Of a stretch of DNA of 64,000 bases, positions 37,408 through 47,058 are shown piece after piece (position 1 is the first letter of the stretch; each line of letters starts with the position of its first letter). Source of the DNA: Clostridiaceae bacterium (lineage in GTDB: Bacteria > Bacillota > Clostridia > DSM-8532); the NCBI GenBank assembly GCA_012719645.1, contig JAAXZX010000004.1, positions 30,477 to 94,476 of the forward strand, written 5' to 3'. The notes beneath the pieces were generated by a model, which did no database searches, was not told where the DNA came from, and saw only the letters and a list, made by a program, of their open reading frames with translations. The translations under genes were made by a program, and so were the position numbers.

Positions 37408-38244
37408 TCAAATATCTATTTCTCCGTCAAACACATGGGCGGCCGGCCCGGTCATATAAAGGCCGTCATCCTGCCAGTCTATCTCCAGGGTTCCGCCCAG
37501 AAGTTTTACCTCGGCCTTCCTTTCAATCATACCAAGGCGCATCAGGGCAGCCGCCGAAGCGCAGGCTCCTGTTCCGCAGGCCATGGTTTCGCCGCTTCCG
37601 CGCTCATAAACCCGCATCTTTATGGATGAGCGGGATACCAGCTGCACGAATTCCACGTTAACCGATTCGGGGAATATGGGTTTCTTCTGGACCTCAGCGC
37701 CATAGTACTCCACCGGGAAACTGTCGGTATCCTCCACGATGGTCACCGCATGGGGATTTCCCATGGACACGCAGTAAAAATCAAAGTTCCTGTCATGGGC
37801 AGCAAGCTTCACAGGGAACCTCTTCTCGGGAAGGTCGGGAATATCGTCCTGGTCCGAAAAGCGCGGGACACCCATCCAGACGCGCACCTTTTCTATCTTG
37901 TTGTCCTTTCCGGGATAGAGGACCAGCTTGCGGATGCCTGCCAGGGTTTCCACCGTTATTTCTGTCTTGTCTGTCAGGCCCATATCGTAAACGTATTTCC
38001 CAACGCAACGGATACCGTTTCCGCACATCTTTCCCTCGGAGCCGTCGGCATTGAACATTCTCATGCGGAAATCAGCGACCTGGGAAGGCAGGATGAGGAT
38101 CAGGCCGTCGCTGCCTATTCCGAAATGCCTGTCGCTGATCTTTACGGCAACCGAAGCAGGGTCATCAATCCTTTCGGTAAAGCCGTTCACGTAAACATAA
38201 TCGTTGCCTATGCCATGCATCTTGGAAAATCGCATATTCATCAT
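37408..38244 (-). CDS. dapF: Diaminopimelate epimerase
   Basis: MRFSKMHGIGNDYVYVNGF...GKMCGNGIRCVGKYVYD...RGSGETMACGTGACASAAALMRLG. Confidence 0.97.
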   Translation of the reverse strand: MMNMRFSKMHGIGNDYVYVNGFTERIDDPASVAVKISDRHFGIGSDGLILILPSQVADFRMRMFNADGSEGKMCGNGIRCVGKYVYDMGLTDKTEITVETLAGIRKLVLYPGKDNKIEKVRVWMGVPRFSDQDDIPDLPEKRFPVKLAAHDRNFDFYCVSMGNPHAVTIVEDTDSFPVEYYGAEVQKKPIFPESVNVEFVQLVSRSSIKMRVYERGSGETMACGTGACASAAALMRLGMIERKAEVKLLGGTLEIDWQDDGLYMTGPAAHVFDGEIDI

Positions 38245-38394
38245 TTCCTTCCGGTCCCGGGAGATTCGGGCTTAGGGAAAGCCGGCGGCATGCGCCCTGG
38301 ATTGCGCCTGCCGCACTGCTTTATTATTCCATGATTATATACCATTATAACCCTGAAATGCAAGTTTTCAATCCGTATCCTGCATATTGCCGGC

Positions 38395-39729
38395 TCAGTA
38401 GTTAGCCAGGTACTCCTGGATCTCCCACGGATGCACCTGGTTCTTGTACTCATTCCATTCCTCCAGTTTAGCCTGGATAAACCGCGAGGTGGCATGTGAA
38501 CCCAGGGTATCGGTAATAAGCCTGTCTTCCTGGAGGGCTGCCAGCGCATCATACAGGCTTTCGGGCAGTGTCCTTATTCCTGCGGCCCTGCGTTCCTCCT
38601 CCGACAACTGGTAGATATTCCTCTCAATCGGAGCCGGCGGGGTTAGGCCCCTCCTTATACCGTCCAGTCCGGCAGCCAGGATGACTGCAAAGGTTATATA
38701 AGGATTGCATGACGGATCCGGGCTTCTAAGCTCGATACGGGTAGCTTCACCCTGGGCGGAGGGTATGCGGATCAGGGGACTGCGGTTCTTTGTCGCCCAG
38801 GTAATGTATACAGGAGCTTCATACCCCGGTACCAGGCGCTTGTATGAGTTGACGACGGGGTTGGCGATGGCTGTTATAGCCCTGATATGCTCCATGATTC
38901 CCGCCATGAAGCTGTAAGCCTCCCGGGAAAGTCCGTACTTGTCCTTGCTGTCCCAGAACACGTTTTCCCCGTTCCTTGCAAGGGACATGTTGATATGCAT
39001 GCCGCTTCCAGCCATATCGGTGAACGGCTTCGGCATAAAGGTGGCATGGAGGCCGTGGCGCTTGACAACCTTCTTGACTATTATCCTGAAAGTCATCAGG
39101 TTGTCGGCCGAACGGAGGGCCTCATCATACCTGAAATCAACCTCGTGCTGGCCGTTTGCGGTTTCGTGGTGCGAGGCATGCACGTCAAATCCCATTTCCT
39201 CAAGGGCAAGACAGATATCCCTTCGGGCATCCTCGCCCAGGTCCATCGGGCTCAGGTCGAAATAACCTCCCCTGTCATGGGTCATGGTGGTAGGTCTTCC
39301 CGTTTCATCGGTATGGAGCAGGAAGAATTCGCATTCAGGGCCGATGTTGAAGGTGTAACCCATATCAGATGCCTGTTTGAGAGCACGCTTCAGGATATAT
39401 CTCGGATCTCCCTCAAAAGGCGTCCCGTCCGGGCGGTATACGTCGCATATCAGCCTGGCCTCCCGGCCCCCATTGAACTGCCAGGGAAAGATTTTAAAAG
39501 TATCCGGATCAGGATACAGGAGCATATCCGATTCCTCGATCCGGGCAAATCCGTCAATAGAAGAGCCGTCAAACATGAACTTGTTCTCCAGGGCGTCCTG
39601 CAGATGGTTCACGGTAGTAGCCACATTTTTTGTCATGCCGAACAGATCAGTGAATTGCAGACGGACGAATTCTACATTGCTTTCCCTTGCCAGGCTCAAA
39701 ACATCCTGTACGTTCATCTTTTTTTCCAT
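38395..39729 (-). CDS. glnA: Type I glutamine synthetase
   Basis: FMFDGSSIDGFARIEESDMLLYPD; GSGMHINMSLARNGEN; NPVVNSYKRLVPGYEAPVYITWATKNRSPLIRIP; SRFIQAKLEEWNEYKNQVHPWEIQEYL. Confidence 0.98.
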   Translation of the reverse strand: MEKKMNVQDVLSLARESNVEFVRLQFTDLFGMTKNVATTVNHLQDALENKFMFDGSSIDGFARIEESDMLLYPDPDTFKIFPWQFNGGREARLICDVYRPDGTPFEGDPRYILKRALKQASDMGYTFNIGPECEFFLLHTDETGRPTTMTHDRGGYFDLSPMDLGEDARRDICLALEEMGFDVHASHHETANGQHEVDFRYDEALRSADNLMTFRIIVKKVVKRHGLHATFMPKPFTDMAGSGMHINMSLARNGENVFWDSKDKYGLSREAYSFMAGIMEHIRAITAIANPVVNSYKRLVPGYEAPVYITWATKNRSPLIRIPSAQGEATRIELRSPDPSCNPYITFAVILAAGLDGIRRGLTPPAPIERNIYQLSEEERRAAGIRTLPESLYDALAALQEDRLITDTLGSHATSRFIQAKLEEWNEYKNQVHPWEIQEYLANY

Positions 39730-40312
39730 TCAAGTATCACTCCCTGACAATAAAATAAAGGCGTATGAATATGCAAGTCTACGGTCTGACTGAATGATTG
39801 TTTCGGTTAATTATGCTAATGGGTCTGCATGTTCCGGCAAAAGATGCGGTGGTTTATTGCAATAGTATAACATTTTTGTCCTCCATTGCCCACCGCTTTT
39901 CTTTCTGGCGCTATAAAAATCACATATAATGTATATGAAATTTATAAATATATGGAGTATAATGTATAATGTATATAAAAAACATACAAAGGGCAAGTAA
40001 AGTGCAGGCTTGGGAGGCATTCCGCTACGGGGAAACACCGCATGAATAACGGCATCATCAGGCAGCATCAGGCCGGTTCATACCTGTTTGGATTTCACAT
40101 GGAATTGATGGTTTTATCATGATGGCGTAACATTTTTTTGCTGTATCCTTTCAAGGCATGTTATGCTATCATAGAAACGCTGGAAACATATCCTCAGGCT
40201 TGTTTACCCGGGGATTGAAGGCTTATCGGTCCGCCATTGTTTTTCCTGGCTCAGGTTTCATCATGGCGGCTGCTTAAGGCATCAATGATGACTTTTTATT
40301 GGAGTGATAGAT

Positions 40313-41614
40313 ATGAAACTGTTCAAAGGAGGCGTGCATCCTCCTCAACAAAAGAACACCGCCGGGATGGCAACCGTAGCCATGGGGGTTCCATCAGTGG
40401 TCGTCATTCCTATGGTTCAGCATCTGGGCGCTCCCTGCCAGCCGAAGGTCAGTAAGGGTGATACAGTCAAGGTCGGCCAGCTTATCGGGGATACCGATGC
40501 CTATGTTTCTGCCCCGATCCATTCCAGCGTTTCGGGAACAGTGACCAGGGTCGAACCCATGGTGCTGACGGGCGGCAAGCCGGTTATGTGTGTTGAGATT
40601 AAGCCCGACGGGCTGCAGGAGGTCTTTGAGGGAGTCAAACCCCCTGTGGTGGACAGCAGGGAGAGCTTCCTTGCAGCGGTCCGGGCTTCAGGGCTCACCG
40701 GTCTTGGGGGAGCGGGCTTTCCCGCCCATGTGAAGCTCAACCCGCCCAAGGGAACCACGGTTGACACACTTATCATCAACGCATCTGAGTGCGAACCCTA
40801 CATAACCTCCGACTACCGGGAGTGCATTGAAAATACCGACGGGATTATTGAAGGCATTTTGCATGTCCTGAAATGGACCGGAATCGGGAAGGCCATGATC
40901 GGTATCGAAGACAACAAGCCTGAGGCGATAAAGGTATTGTCGAAGGCTGTTTCAGGCATACCGTCCATAACGGTTCATCCCCTTCACACCCGGTACCCGC
41001 AGGGTGCTGAAAAAACCCTGATCTATGCCCTGACAGGAAGGCAGGTTCCGTCCGGAAAGCTGCCTGCCGACGTTGGATGCATCGTCATGAATGTGGTATC
41101 CGTCGCTTTCGTGGCATCCTATCTGAAGACCGGCATGCCACTAATAAAGAAGAGGGTAACTGTCGACGGATCCGCCGTGAAAAACCCCCAAAATGTTGAA
41201 GTTCTTATAGGGACTCCGCTGAAGGAAGTGTTTGATTTCTGCGGCGGGTTCAAATCCGAACCCGGGAAAGTTATCATGGGAGGTCCCATGATGGGAGTTT
41301 CCCTGTTTTCCCTTGATCTGCCGGTGCTAAAGCTTAACAATGCCCTGTTGGCCTTTGATGAGGACGAAAGCAGGATCCCCGAGGAAACAGCCTGCATTCG
41401 CTGTTCGCGCTGCGTGCGTGCCTGCCCCATGGGCCTTCTTCCCTTTGAACTGGACAGGCTGGTGAATGCCAAAAAGTATGAAGAGGCGCAGAAACTCCAC
41501 ATTCTGGACTGTATTGAATGCGGTTGCTGTACCTATACCTGTCCGGCCAGGCGGCTGATGGTTCAGACCATTCGCATCGGCAAGGACTTTATCAGAAGGA
41601 ACACTAAGAAGTAA
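40313..41614 (+). CDS. rnfC: Electron transport complex subunit RnfC
   Basis: GGVHPPQQKNTA; NASECEPYITSDYRECIE; CIRCSRCVRACPMGLLP and CIECGCCTYTCPARRL. Confidence 0.97.
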   Translation: MKLFKGGVHPPQQKNTAGMATVAMGVPSVVVIPMVQHLGAPCQPKVSKGDTVKVGQLIGDTDAYVSAPIHSSVSGTVTRVEPMVLTGGKPVMCVEIKPDGLQEVFEGVKPPVVDSRESFLAAVRASGLTGLGGAGFPAHVKLNPPKGTTVDTLIINASECEPYITSDYRECIENTDGIIEGILHVLKWTGIGKAMIGIEDNKPEAIKVLSKAVSGIPSITVHPLHTRYPQGAEKTLIYALTGRQVPSGKLPADVGCIVMNVVSVAFVASYLKTGMPLIKKRVTVDGSAVKNPQNVEVLIGTPLKEVFDFCGGFKSEPGKVIMGGPMMGVSLFSLDLPVLKLNNALLAFDEDESRIPEETACIRCSRCVRACPMGLLPFELDRLVNAKKYEEAQKLHILDCIECGCCTYTCPARRLMVQTIRIGKDFIRRNTKK

Positions 41615-41629
41615 AGGGGTGGGGATGAA

Positions 41630-42607
41630 TTGGAAAACAGGTTATATATGAGTTCGTCGCCGCATATCAGAAGTGATGCCTCCACTTCCAAAATCATGCT
41701 GGATGTGCTGATATCCCTGGTGCCGGCTTCTGTCGCCGGAGTGTACTTTTTCGGGCTGGATGCGGCTCTTATGATTGTCGTTTGTATTGTTTCATGTGTT
41801 GCTTTCGAGTATTTGTCGAGAAGGTTTTTGTTTAAGCGCAGCAATACCATTTCGGATCTCAGCGCCGCTGTGACCGGGCTTCTTCTTGCCCTGAACCTTC
41901 CGCCGGCTCTTCCCAAGTGGATGGCCATTGTGGGTTCGTTCTTTGCCATTGTTGTCATCAAGCAGCTCTTCGGAGGTATCGGGCAGAACTTCGTCAATCC
42001 TGCCCTTGGCGCCCGCGTATTTTTGCTGGTGGCTTATGGCACTAAGATGACACAATGGACAATGCCCCGCGGGTTCAACGAAGCCGTTGCCATTACATCG
42101 GCAACCGATGCCCTTACCTTTGCAACCCCTCTTGGCGCCCTTAAAGAGGGAGGGGAGCTTCCCGGCTACCTGGATATGTTCCTTGGCAATATTGGTGGCT
42201 CCATCGGTGAAACCTCAGCCCTCGCGCTGATTATCGGCGGGATCTATCTCCTGATCCGCAAGGTAATAACCTGGGAGATTCCCGTAATATACATAGGCAC
42301 GGTTGCAATTATGTCATGGGTCCTGGGGCCTGGCGGCTTCCTGACCGGCGATCCCCTGTACCATGTACTGGCGGGCGGACTTATGATCGGCGCCATCTTC
42401 ATGGCCACCGACTATACCACCAGTCCTATGACAAAAAAAGGAGTAATAATCTACGCTGCCGGATGCGGACTTCTGACCGTGTTATTCAGGATGTACACCA
42501 ATATGCCCGAAGGAGTATCCTATGCCATTCTGCTGATGAACACGGCAGTTCCGCTCATCGACCGGTTTACTGTGCCGAGGCCCTTTGGAGGTGATGCCCA
42601 TGCTTAA
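41630..42607 (+). CDS. rnfD: Electron transport complex subunit RnfD
   Basis: MSSSPHIRSDASTSKIMLDVLISLVPASVAGVYFFG; SDLSAAVTGLLLALNLPP; FVNPALGARVFLL. Confidence 0.96.
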   Translation: MENRLYMSSSPHIRSDASTSKIMLDVLISLVPASVAGVYFFGLDAALMIVVCIVSCVAFEYLSRRFLFKRSNTISDLSAAVTGLLLALNLPPALPKWMAIVGSFFAIVVIKQLFGGIGQNFVNPALGARVFLLVAYGTKMTQWTMPRGFNEAVAITSATDALTFATPLGALKEGGELPGYLDMFLGNIGGSIGETSALALIIGGIYLLIRKVITWEIPVIYIGTVAIMSWVLGPGGFLTGDPLYHVLAGGLMIGAIFMATDYTTSPMTKKGVIIYAAGCGLLTVLFRMYTNMPEGVSYAILLMNTAVPLIDRFTVPRPFGGDAHA

Positions 42608-43193
42608 GGAAATTGTAAAGCCGGCCGTCATCCTGTTCCTGATATGTGCCATTATCACAGGTACCCTGGCTGTTGTTAACGGGATTACCAAGCCTGTCAT
42701 TGAAGAAAGGGAAAGAACCGAGCTCCAGGAATCTCTTTCCTCGGTTCTGCCCGGCACGGACGAGTTCGGAGCCGCAGTGAACCGCGATGAGCTGGTAAGT
42801 GCGGGGTATCATCCCGGCGAGAGGATCAGGAATCTCTATAAGGGCATCAATAGGGGCGACCTCGTTGGGTACGTCGTGGAAGTGGCTTCAAGGGGCTATG
42901 GCGGAGATATCTCCATGCTTGTCGGCATAGACAATGACCTTACCGTTGTCGGAGTCAAGATCCTGTCCCACAGTGAAACCCCGGGTCTCGGTTCAAAGGC
43001 TGATAACGATGAATACCTGAAACAGTATCTCGGAGAGATTCCCGAGGCTCTGTACCATGTTGTCAAGAAAGCGCCCGCAAAGGATGGAGACATCGAGGCC
43101 ATAACCAGCGCAACCGTTACCAGCCGTGCCATAGCAAACGGTATTTCTGAAGCGGCATCGCTGGTCCGCGATTATATAAGGGGGGAGAAGTAA
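42594..43193 (+). CDS. rnfG: Electron transport complex subunit RnfG (FMN-binding)
   Basis: GYVVEVASRGYGGDISMLVGIDNDLTVVGVKILSHSETPGLGSKAD...DIEAITSATVTSRAIANGI. Confidence 0.96.
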   Translation: MPMLKEIVKPAVILFLICAIITGTLAVVNGITKPVIEERERTELQESLSSVLPGTDEFGAAVNRDELVSAGYHPGERIRNLYKGINRGDLVGYVVEVASRGYGGDISMLVGIDNDLTVVGVKILSHSETPGLGSKADNDEYLKQYLGEIPEALYHVVKKAPAKDGDIEAITSATVTSRAIANGISEAASLVRDYIRGEK

Positions 43194-43865
43194 ATGGCAG
43201 GGAAGCCGAAGGCGTTAACTGTATTGTTCAATGGACTTTTAAAGGAAAACCCAACCCTTGTATTGCTGTTGGGCATGTGCCCGTCCCTGGCAGTTACAAC
43301 CATGGCCCAAAACGCTATTGGTATGGGTATTGCCGCCACGTTTGTGCTGATGGGTTCCAACGTGGTTGTATCCCTGATCAGGAAGATCGTTCCCGATAAA
43401 GTACGCATACCGATATTTGTAACTGTAATCGCAGGATTCGTGACCATTGTGGAGATGGTTATGAAGGCATATTTCCCCGATCTGGACAAAGCGCTGGGAA
43501 TATATATACCGCTTATAGTTGTAAACTGCATCATCCTGGCCCGTGCTGAGATGTTTGCATGCAAGAACGGTCCGCTGCTCTCAGCCCTTGACGGTTTGGG
43601 AATGGGATTGGGATTTACCGCAGCGTTGTTTGTCATCGGGTCGATCCGCGAAATAATTGGCGCAGGGACCTGGATGGGGATTACACTGACGGCGGATCTC
43701 ATTGATCCGGCAACTATCCTGATTCTTCCCCCGGGCGGCTTTATGGTCATGGGTTGCCTCATCGCCCTGGTCAATAAACTCACAAAAAAGAAGAGGGATC
43801 AAAAAACTGCTGAGGAGCCTGAGAAATGCGCCATGGGCTGTCCCGGGTGCGAGAAAGCTTCCTGA
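43194..43865 (+). CDS. rnfE: Electron transport complex subunit RnfE
   Basis: NGLLKENPTLVLLLGMCPSLAVTTMAQNAIGMGIAATFVL; ALGIYIPLIVVNCIILARAEMFA. Confidence 0.96.
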   Translation: MAGKPKALTVLFNGLLKENPTLVLLLGMCPSLAVTTMAQNAIGMGIAATFVLMGSNVVVSLIRKIVPDKVRIPIFVTVIAGFVTIVEMVMKAYFPDLDKALGIYIPLIVVNCIILARAEMFACKNGPLLSALDGLGMGLGFTAALFVIGSIREIIGAGTWMGITLTADLIDPATILILPPGGFMVMGCLIALVNKLTKKKRDQKTAEEPEKCAMGCPGCEKAS

Positions 43866-43907
43866 TGAGTATGAATCCGTGACCTGTCGAAAGGAATGGT
43901 TGATATC

Positions 43908-44489
43908 ATGAAAGAGTTGTTTGCCATATTATTGCTGGCCATGTTCATAGAAAATTTCGTATTGTCCAAGTTCCTGGGAATCTGCCCTTTTCTTGGCGTA
44001 TCCCAGAAAACAAGCACGGCCCTGGGCATGAGCGGAGCGGTGGTTTTTGTCAATACCCTGGCTTCGGCGGTTACCTGGCTGGTCAATGAGTTTCTGCTGA
44101 AGCCATATGACCTGGAATACCTGCAGACCATCGCTTTCATTCTTGTAATCGCCGCATTGGTACAGTTTGTGGAAATCGTGCTGAAGAAACTGCTTCCGCC
44201 GCTATACAAGGCCCTTGGCATTTATCTGCCGCTGATCACCACCAACTGCGCAGTGTTGGGATCTGCCCTGCTCAATGTGCAAAGGAATTACACTTTCCTG
44301 CAAGCCGTCTTCTTTGGTTTCTCGGCAGGATTGGGATTTACCATGGCCCTGATTCTTTTCTCCGGGATAAGGGAAAGGCTGGAAACATGCGATATTCCTG
44401 AAGCCTTCAAGGGCATGCCCATAACACTGATAGCCGCGTCCCTGGTTTCGGTAGCTTTTGTAGGTTTTGCGGGATTGGTGATTCAGTAG
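43908..44489 (+). CDS. rnfA: Electron transport complex subunit RnfA
   Basis: IENFVLSKFLGICPFLGVSQKTSTALGMSGAVVFVNTLAS; ALGIYLPLITTNCAVLG. Confidence 0.96.
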   Translation: MKELFAILLLAMFIENFVLSKFLGICPFLGVSQKTSTALGMSGAVVFVNTLASAVTWLVNEFLLKPYDLEYLQTIAFILVIAALVQFVEIVLKKLLPPLYKALGIYLPLITTNCAVLGSALLNVQRNYTFLQAVFFGFSAGLGFTMALILFSGIRERLETCDIPEAFKGMPITLIAASLVSVAFVGFAGLVIQ

Positions 44490-44507
44490 GAAGGAGGTCG
44501 AAGAATA

Positions 44508-45350
44508 ATGAGTGTAGTCATACCCGTTGCCATTGTAGGGGGTCTTGCCTTGTTTTTTGGCGTTGGCCTTTCCTTTGCCTCCAGGGTTTTTGCCGTGAAG
44601 GTCGACGATAGGGTAGAGAAAGTAAGGGAACTGCTCCCGGGGGCCAATTGCGGCGCCTGCGGCTTTTCAGGCTGTGACGGGCTTGCTGAGGCCATCGTGA
44701 ATGACGGGGTTTCTCCCAGTAAATGTACGGTAAACACCAAGGAAGGCATTAATGCCATAGCGGAGTTTTTGGGCATTGATGAGGGTGAAGTTTCCCAGAT
44801 GGTTGCCCGGGTCATCTGCGAGGGCACCTGGAGAAACGCCGGAATGAAATATGATTATCAGGGCGTCCATGACTGCCATGCGGCCAATATGCTTTCAGGG
44901 GGAATGTCCCAGTGCTTCTACGGCTGCATAGGCCTGGGCTCCTGCCAGCATGCGTGTCCCTTCGGCGCCATAGAAGCGGTAAACGGACTGGCAAGGGTTA
45001 ATCCGGAAAAATGCACAGGCTGCGGAATCTGTGCTTCCCAGTGTCCCAAGGGCATAATCAAGCTTGTTCCGGTACTTACAGGATATACCGTCCTGTGCGC
45101 CAACCATGAGAAGGGCGGTATTGCCAAGAAGAACTGCAAGGTATGCTGCATAGGCTGTATGAAGTGCCAGAAGGTATGCCCCAACGATGCCATTACGGTC
45201 AGGGAATACCTTGCCGAGATAGATTACACTAAGTGCGTAAACTGCGGCAAGTGTGCGGAGGTTTGTCCCCAGTCCTGCATTCATGACGCCATGCATGAAC
45301 GCCTGCCGTATGAGCCGGATGACCAACAGCAGGCTGCCAATGCTCAATGA
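44508..45350 (+). CDS. rnfB: Electron transport complex subunit RnfB (Fe-S)
   Basis: LLPGANCGACGFSGCDGLAEAI; multiple CxxCxxCxxxC clusters. Confidence 0.96.
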   Translation: MSVVIPVAIVGGLALFFGVGLSFASRVFAVKVDDRVEKVRELLPGANCGACGFSGCDGLAEAIVNDGVSPSKCTVNTKEGINAIAEFLGIDEGEVSQMVARVICEGTWRNAGMKYDYQGVHDCHAANMLSGGMSQCFYGCIGLGSCQHACPFGAIEAVNGLARVNPEKCTGCGICASQCPKGIIKLVPVLTGYTVLCANHEKGGIAKKNCKVCCIGCMKCQKVCPNDAITVREYLAEIDYTKCVNCGKCAEVCPQSCIHDAMHERLPYEPDDQQQAANAQ

Positions 45351-45392
45351 AATCAGCCATTGCGCTGCAGTACGGAATAATGCTGAGATCAC

Positions 45393-45433
45393 GAGGCCGC
45401 CAGCCGGATATAAGGCTGACGGCCTCTTATTGT
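45393..45433 (+). terminator. Terminator of rnf operon
   Basis: gaggccgccagcc-ggatataa-ggctgacggcctc then ttattg. Confidence 0.8.
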
Positions 45434-45555
45434 TTGGCCGGCCGCACCTTAAAGGCTCTCATCAATCCTGCGGCAGCCAACATTCTGGTATAATGGGAAT
45501 AATATCAGACAATCGCCCCGGAGAAACCGTATAATCCAAGGTTAGGGGAAAAGGT

Positions 45556-46080
45556 ATGCAGGATTATGAGATTGTCAGGCTCTGCCTCCAGGGCAGGACG
45601 GAATACTTTGAGAGATTGGTTGAAAAGTACCAGAAGCTTGTTTATTCATTGGCCAGGACCAGCCTGAAGGATCCGCAGCTTGCCGAGGATGCTGCCCAGG
45701 AAGCCTTTACGAAAGCTTACAGGCATCTTGCATCCTATAATCCGGAATACAAGTTTTCCACCTGGATTGCCCGCATTACGTCCAATACCTGCACCGATCT
45801 GATGAGAAAAAGAAAGGATTTCTGCCCTATAGACGATGCCCTGGAAGTGACGGATCCTGAAAGCACTCCCGAGCAGCAGGTAATAGGCCGGGAAACCAAG
45901 AGCAGGCTTGAAGCCCTCATAGAAGGCCTTGACCCAAAGTATAAACAGCCGCTGATGCTTTATCATATGTCAGGAATGAAGTATGAAGAGATTGCAGAAT
46001 ATTTGAAAGTACCTATGAGCATAGTAAAAAACCGGATATACAGGGCGAGAAAAATGCTGAAGCAGGCAATGGAGGATTGA
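45556..46080 (+). CDS. ECF-type RNA polymerase sigma factor (sigma-70 family)
   Basis: YQKLVYSLARTSLKDPQLAEDAAQEAFTKAYRHLASYNPEYKFSTWIARITSNTCTDLMRKRK; MSGMKYEEIAEYLKVPMSIVKNRIYRARKMLKQ. Confidence 0.95.
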   Translation: MQDYEIVRLCLQGRTEYFERLVEKYQKLVYSLARTSLKDPQLAEDAAQEAFTKAYRHLASYNPEYKFSTWIARITSNTCTDLMRKRKDFCPIDDALEVTDPESTPEQQVIGRETKSRLEALIEGLDPKYKQPLMLYHMSGMKYEEIAEYLKVPMSIVKNRIYRARKMLKQAMED

Positions 46081-46084
46081 CGCC

Positions 46085-46633
46085 ATGAAGAAATGCATAA
46101 CCCCCAGGGATTTTAACCGGTTTATGGATGATTCACCCGACCCGCGGTTCATAGCCAGGCTTGAAGCTCATTGCAGGGATTGTGAAAAATGCGCCCGGGA
46201 ACTGGAATCATGGACGGACCTGAAGGAGAAGCTCAGCAGCGCTTCGCGCATAGCCATGCCTGCCGGCTTCAAGGAAAAGGTCATGTCCCGTGTTGTGAAG
46301 GAAAAGATCCTCCCAGCGCAGCCCGCGGCGGGCACAAGGCAGTTCCTGGCTGCTGCCATCTTCTTTCTTGCTGCCCTGTACAGCATCTTTCGGCCGCTCC
46401 TGCGCCCCCTGCTCCTGGATATGGTCTCCCGCTCCGTAAAATCGATATCGGTTTTGCTGTATAACTTCCTAAGCTCCATGGGGATTGATCCCGCCGTACT
46501 GATCAGGTTCTTCGGAAATATCCTGGCCAACCTGCCCAACCTGGTTCCCTTCTTCATGGCAGGCACTGCTGTCATGACCGTGGTCTTTGTCCTTCTGATC
46601 CTGAGGGGAAGAACCGCACGCCAGTCTGGCTGA
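46085..46633 (+). CDS. Putative anti-sigma factor with zinc-finger-like N-terminus and TM segments
   Basis: LEAHCRDCEKCARELESW (HxxxCxxC) followed by TM; immediately downstream of ECF sigma gene. Confidence 0.85.
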   Translation: MKKCITPRDFNRFMDDSPDPRFIARLEAHCRDCEKCARELESWTDLKEKLSSASRIAMPAGFKEKVMSRVVKEKILPAQPAAGTRQFLAAAIFFLAALYSIFRPLLRPLLLDMVSRSVKSISVLLYNFLSSMGIDPAVLIRFFGNILANLPNLVPFFMAGTAVMTVVFVLLILRGRTARQSG

Positions 46634-46721
46634 GGACCATATATGGACTTTTATTTTTTAATGTCCTATTATATAATAAGAAATGCAGTTACTTGGGAAC
46701 AGGCGGGAGGAAGTATTAACT

Positions 46722-46985
46722 ATGGTAGAAAGAGAAGTCACTATATCGAGCAAAACTGGTCTGGAGTCCAAGATGGCAGCGAAGTTGATCCAAAAAGCCT
46801 CGGAATATGAGTCCAATATATGGATCCAGAAGAATGAACGGAAGGCAAACGCCAAAAGCCTGCTGGGCCTTCTTTCCCTGGGGATCAGTCCCGGAGACAG
46901 GATAACCATAATAACCGATGGCCGGGATGAGGAAAAAGCCATCAATGATTTGGAGGCATTCGCTAAAAACGGAATGACGGAATAG
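46722..46985 (+). CDS. HPr/Crh-like phosphocarrier-fold protein lacking catalytic His15
   Basis: KTGLESKMAAKLIQKASEYESNIWIQKNERKANAKSLLGLLSLGISPGDRITIITDGRDEEKAINDL; GLHARPA replaced by GLESKMA, Ser46 region NAKSLLGL kept. Confidence 0.9.
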   Translation: MVEREVTISSKTGLESKMAAKLIQKASEYESNIWIQKNERKANAKSLLGLLSLGISPGDRITIITDGRDEEKAINDLEAFAKNGMTE

Positions 46986-46991
46986 AGAATA

Positions 46992-47026
46992 ATAAAACCG
47001 TCGGCTTCAGGGCCGGCGGTTTTGTT
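46992..47026 (+). terminator. Intrinsic terminator
   Basis: aaaaccgtcggc-ttcagg-gccggcggttttgtt. Confidence 0.85.
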
Positions 47027-47058
47027 AAACCGGAACATGAACAGGAAAAGAGGCGAAG

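Noticed and set aside
42594-42607. Frameshift between rnfD and rnfG
   Set aside because: Normal operon overlap; both proteins are full length
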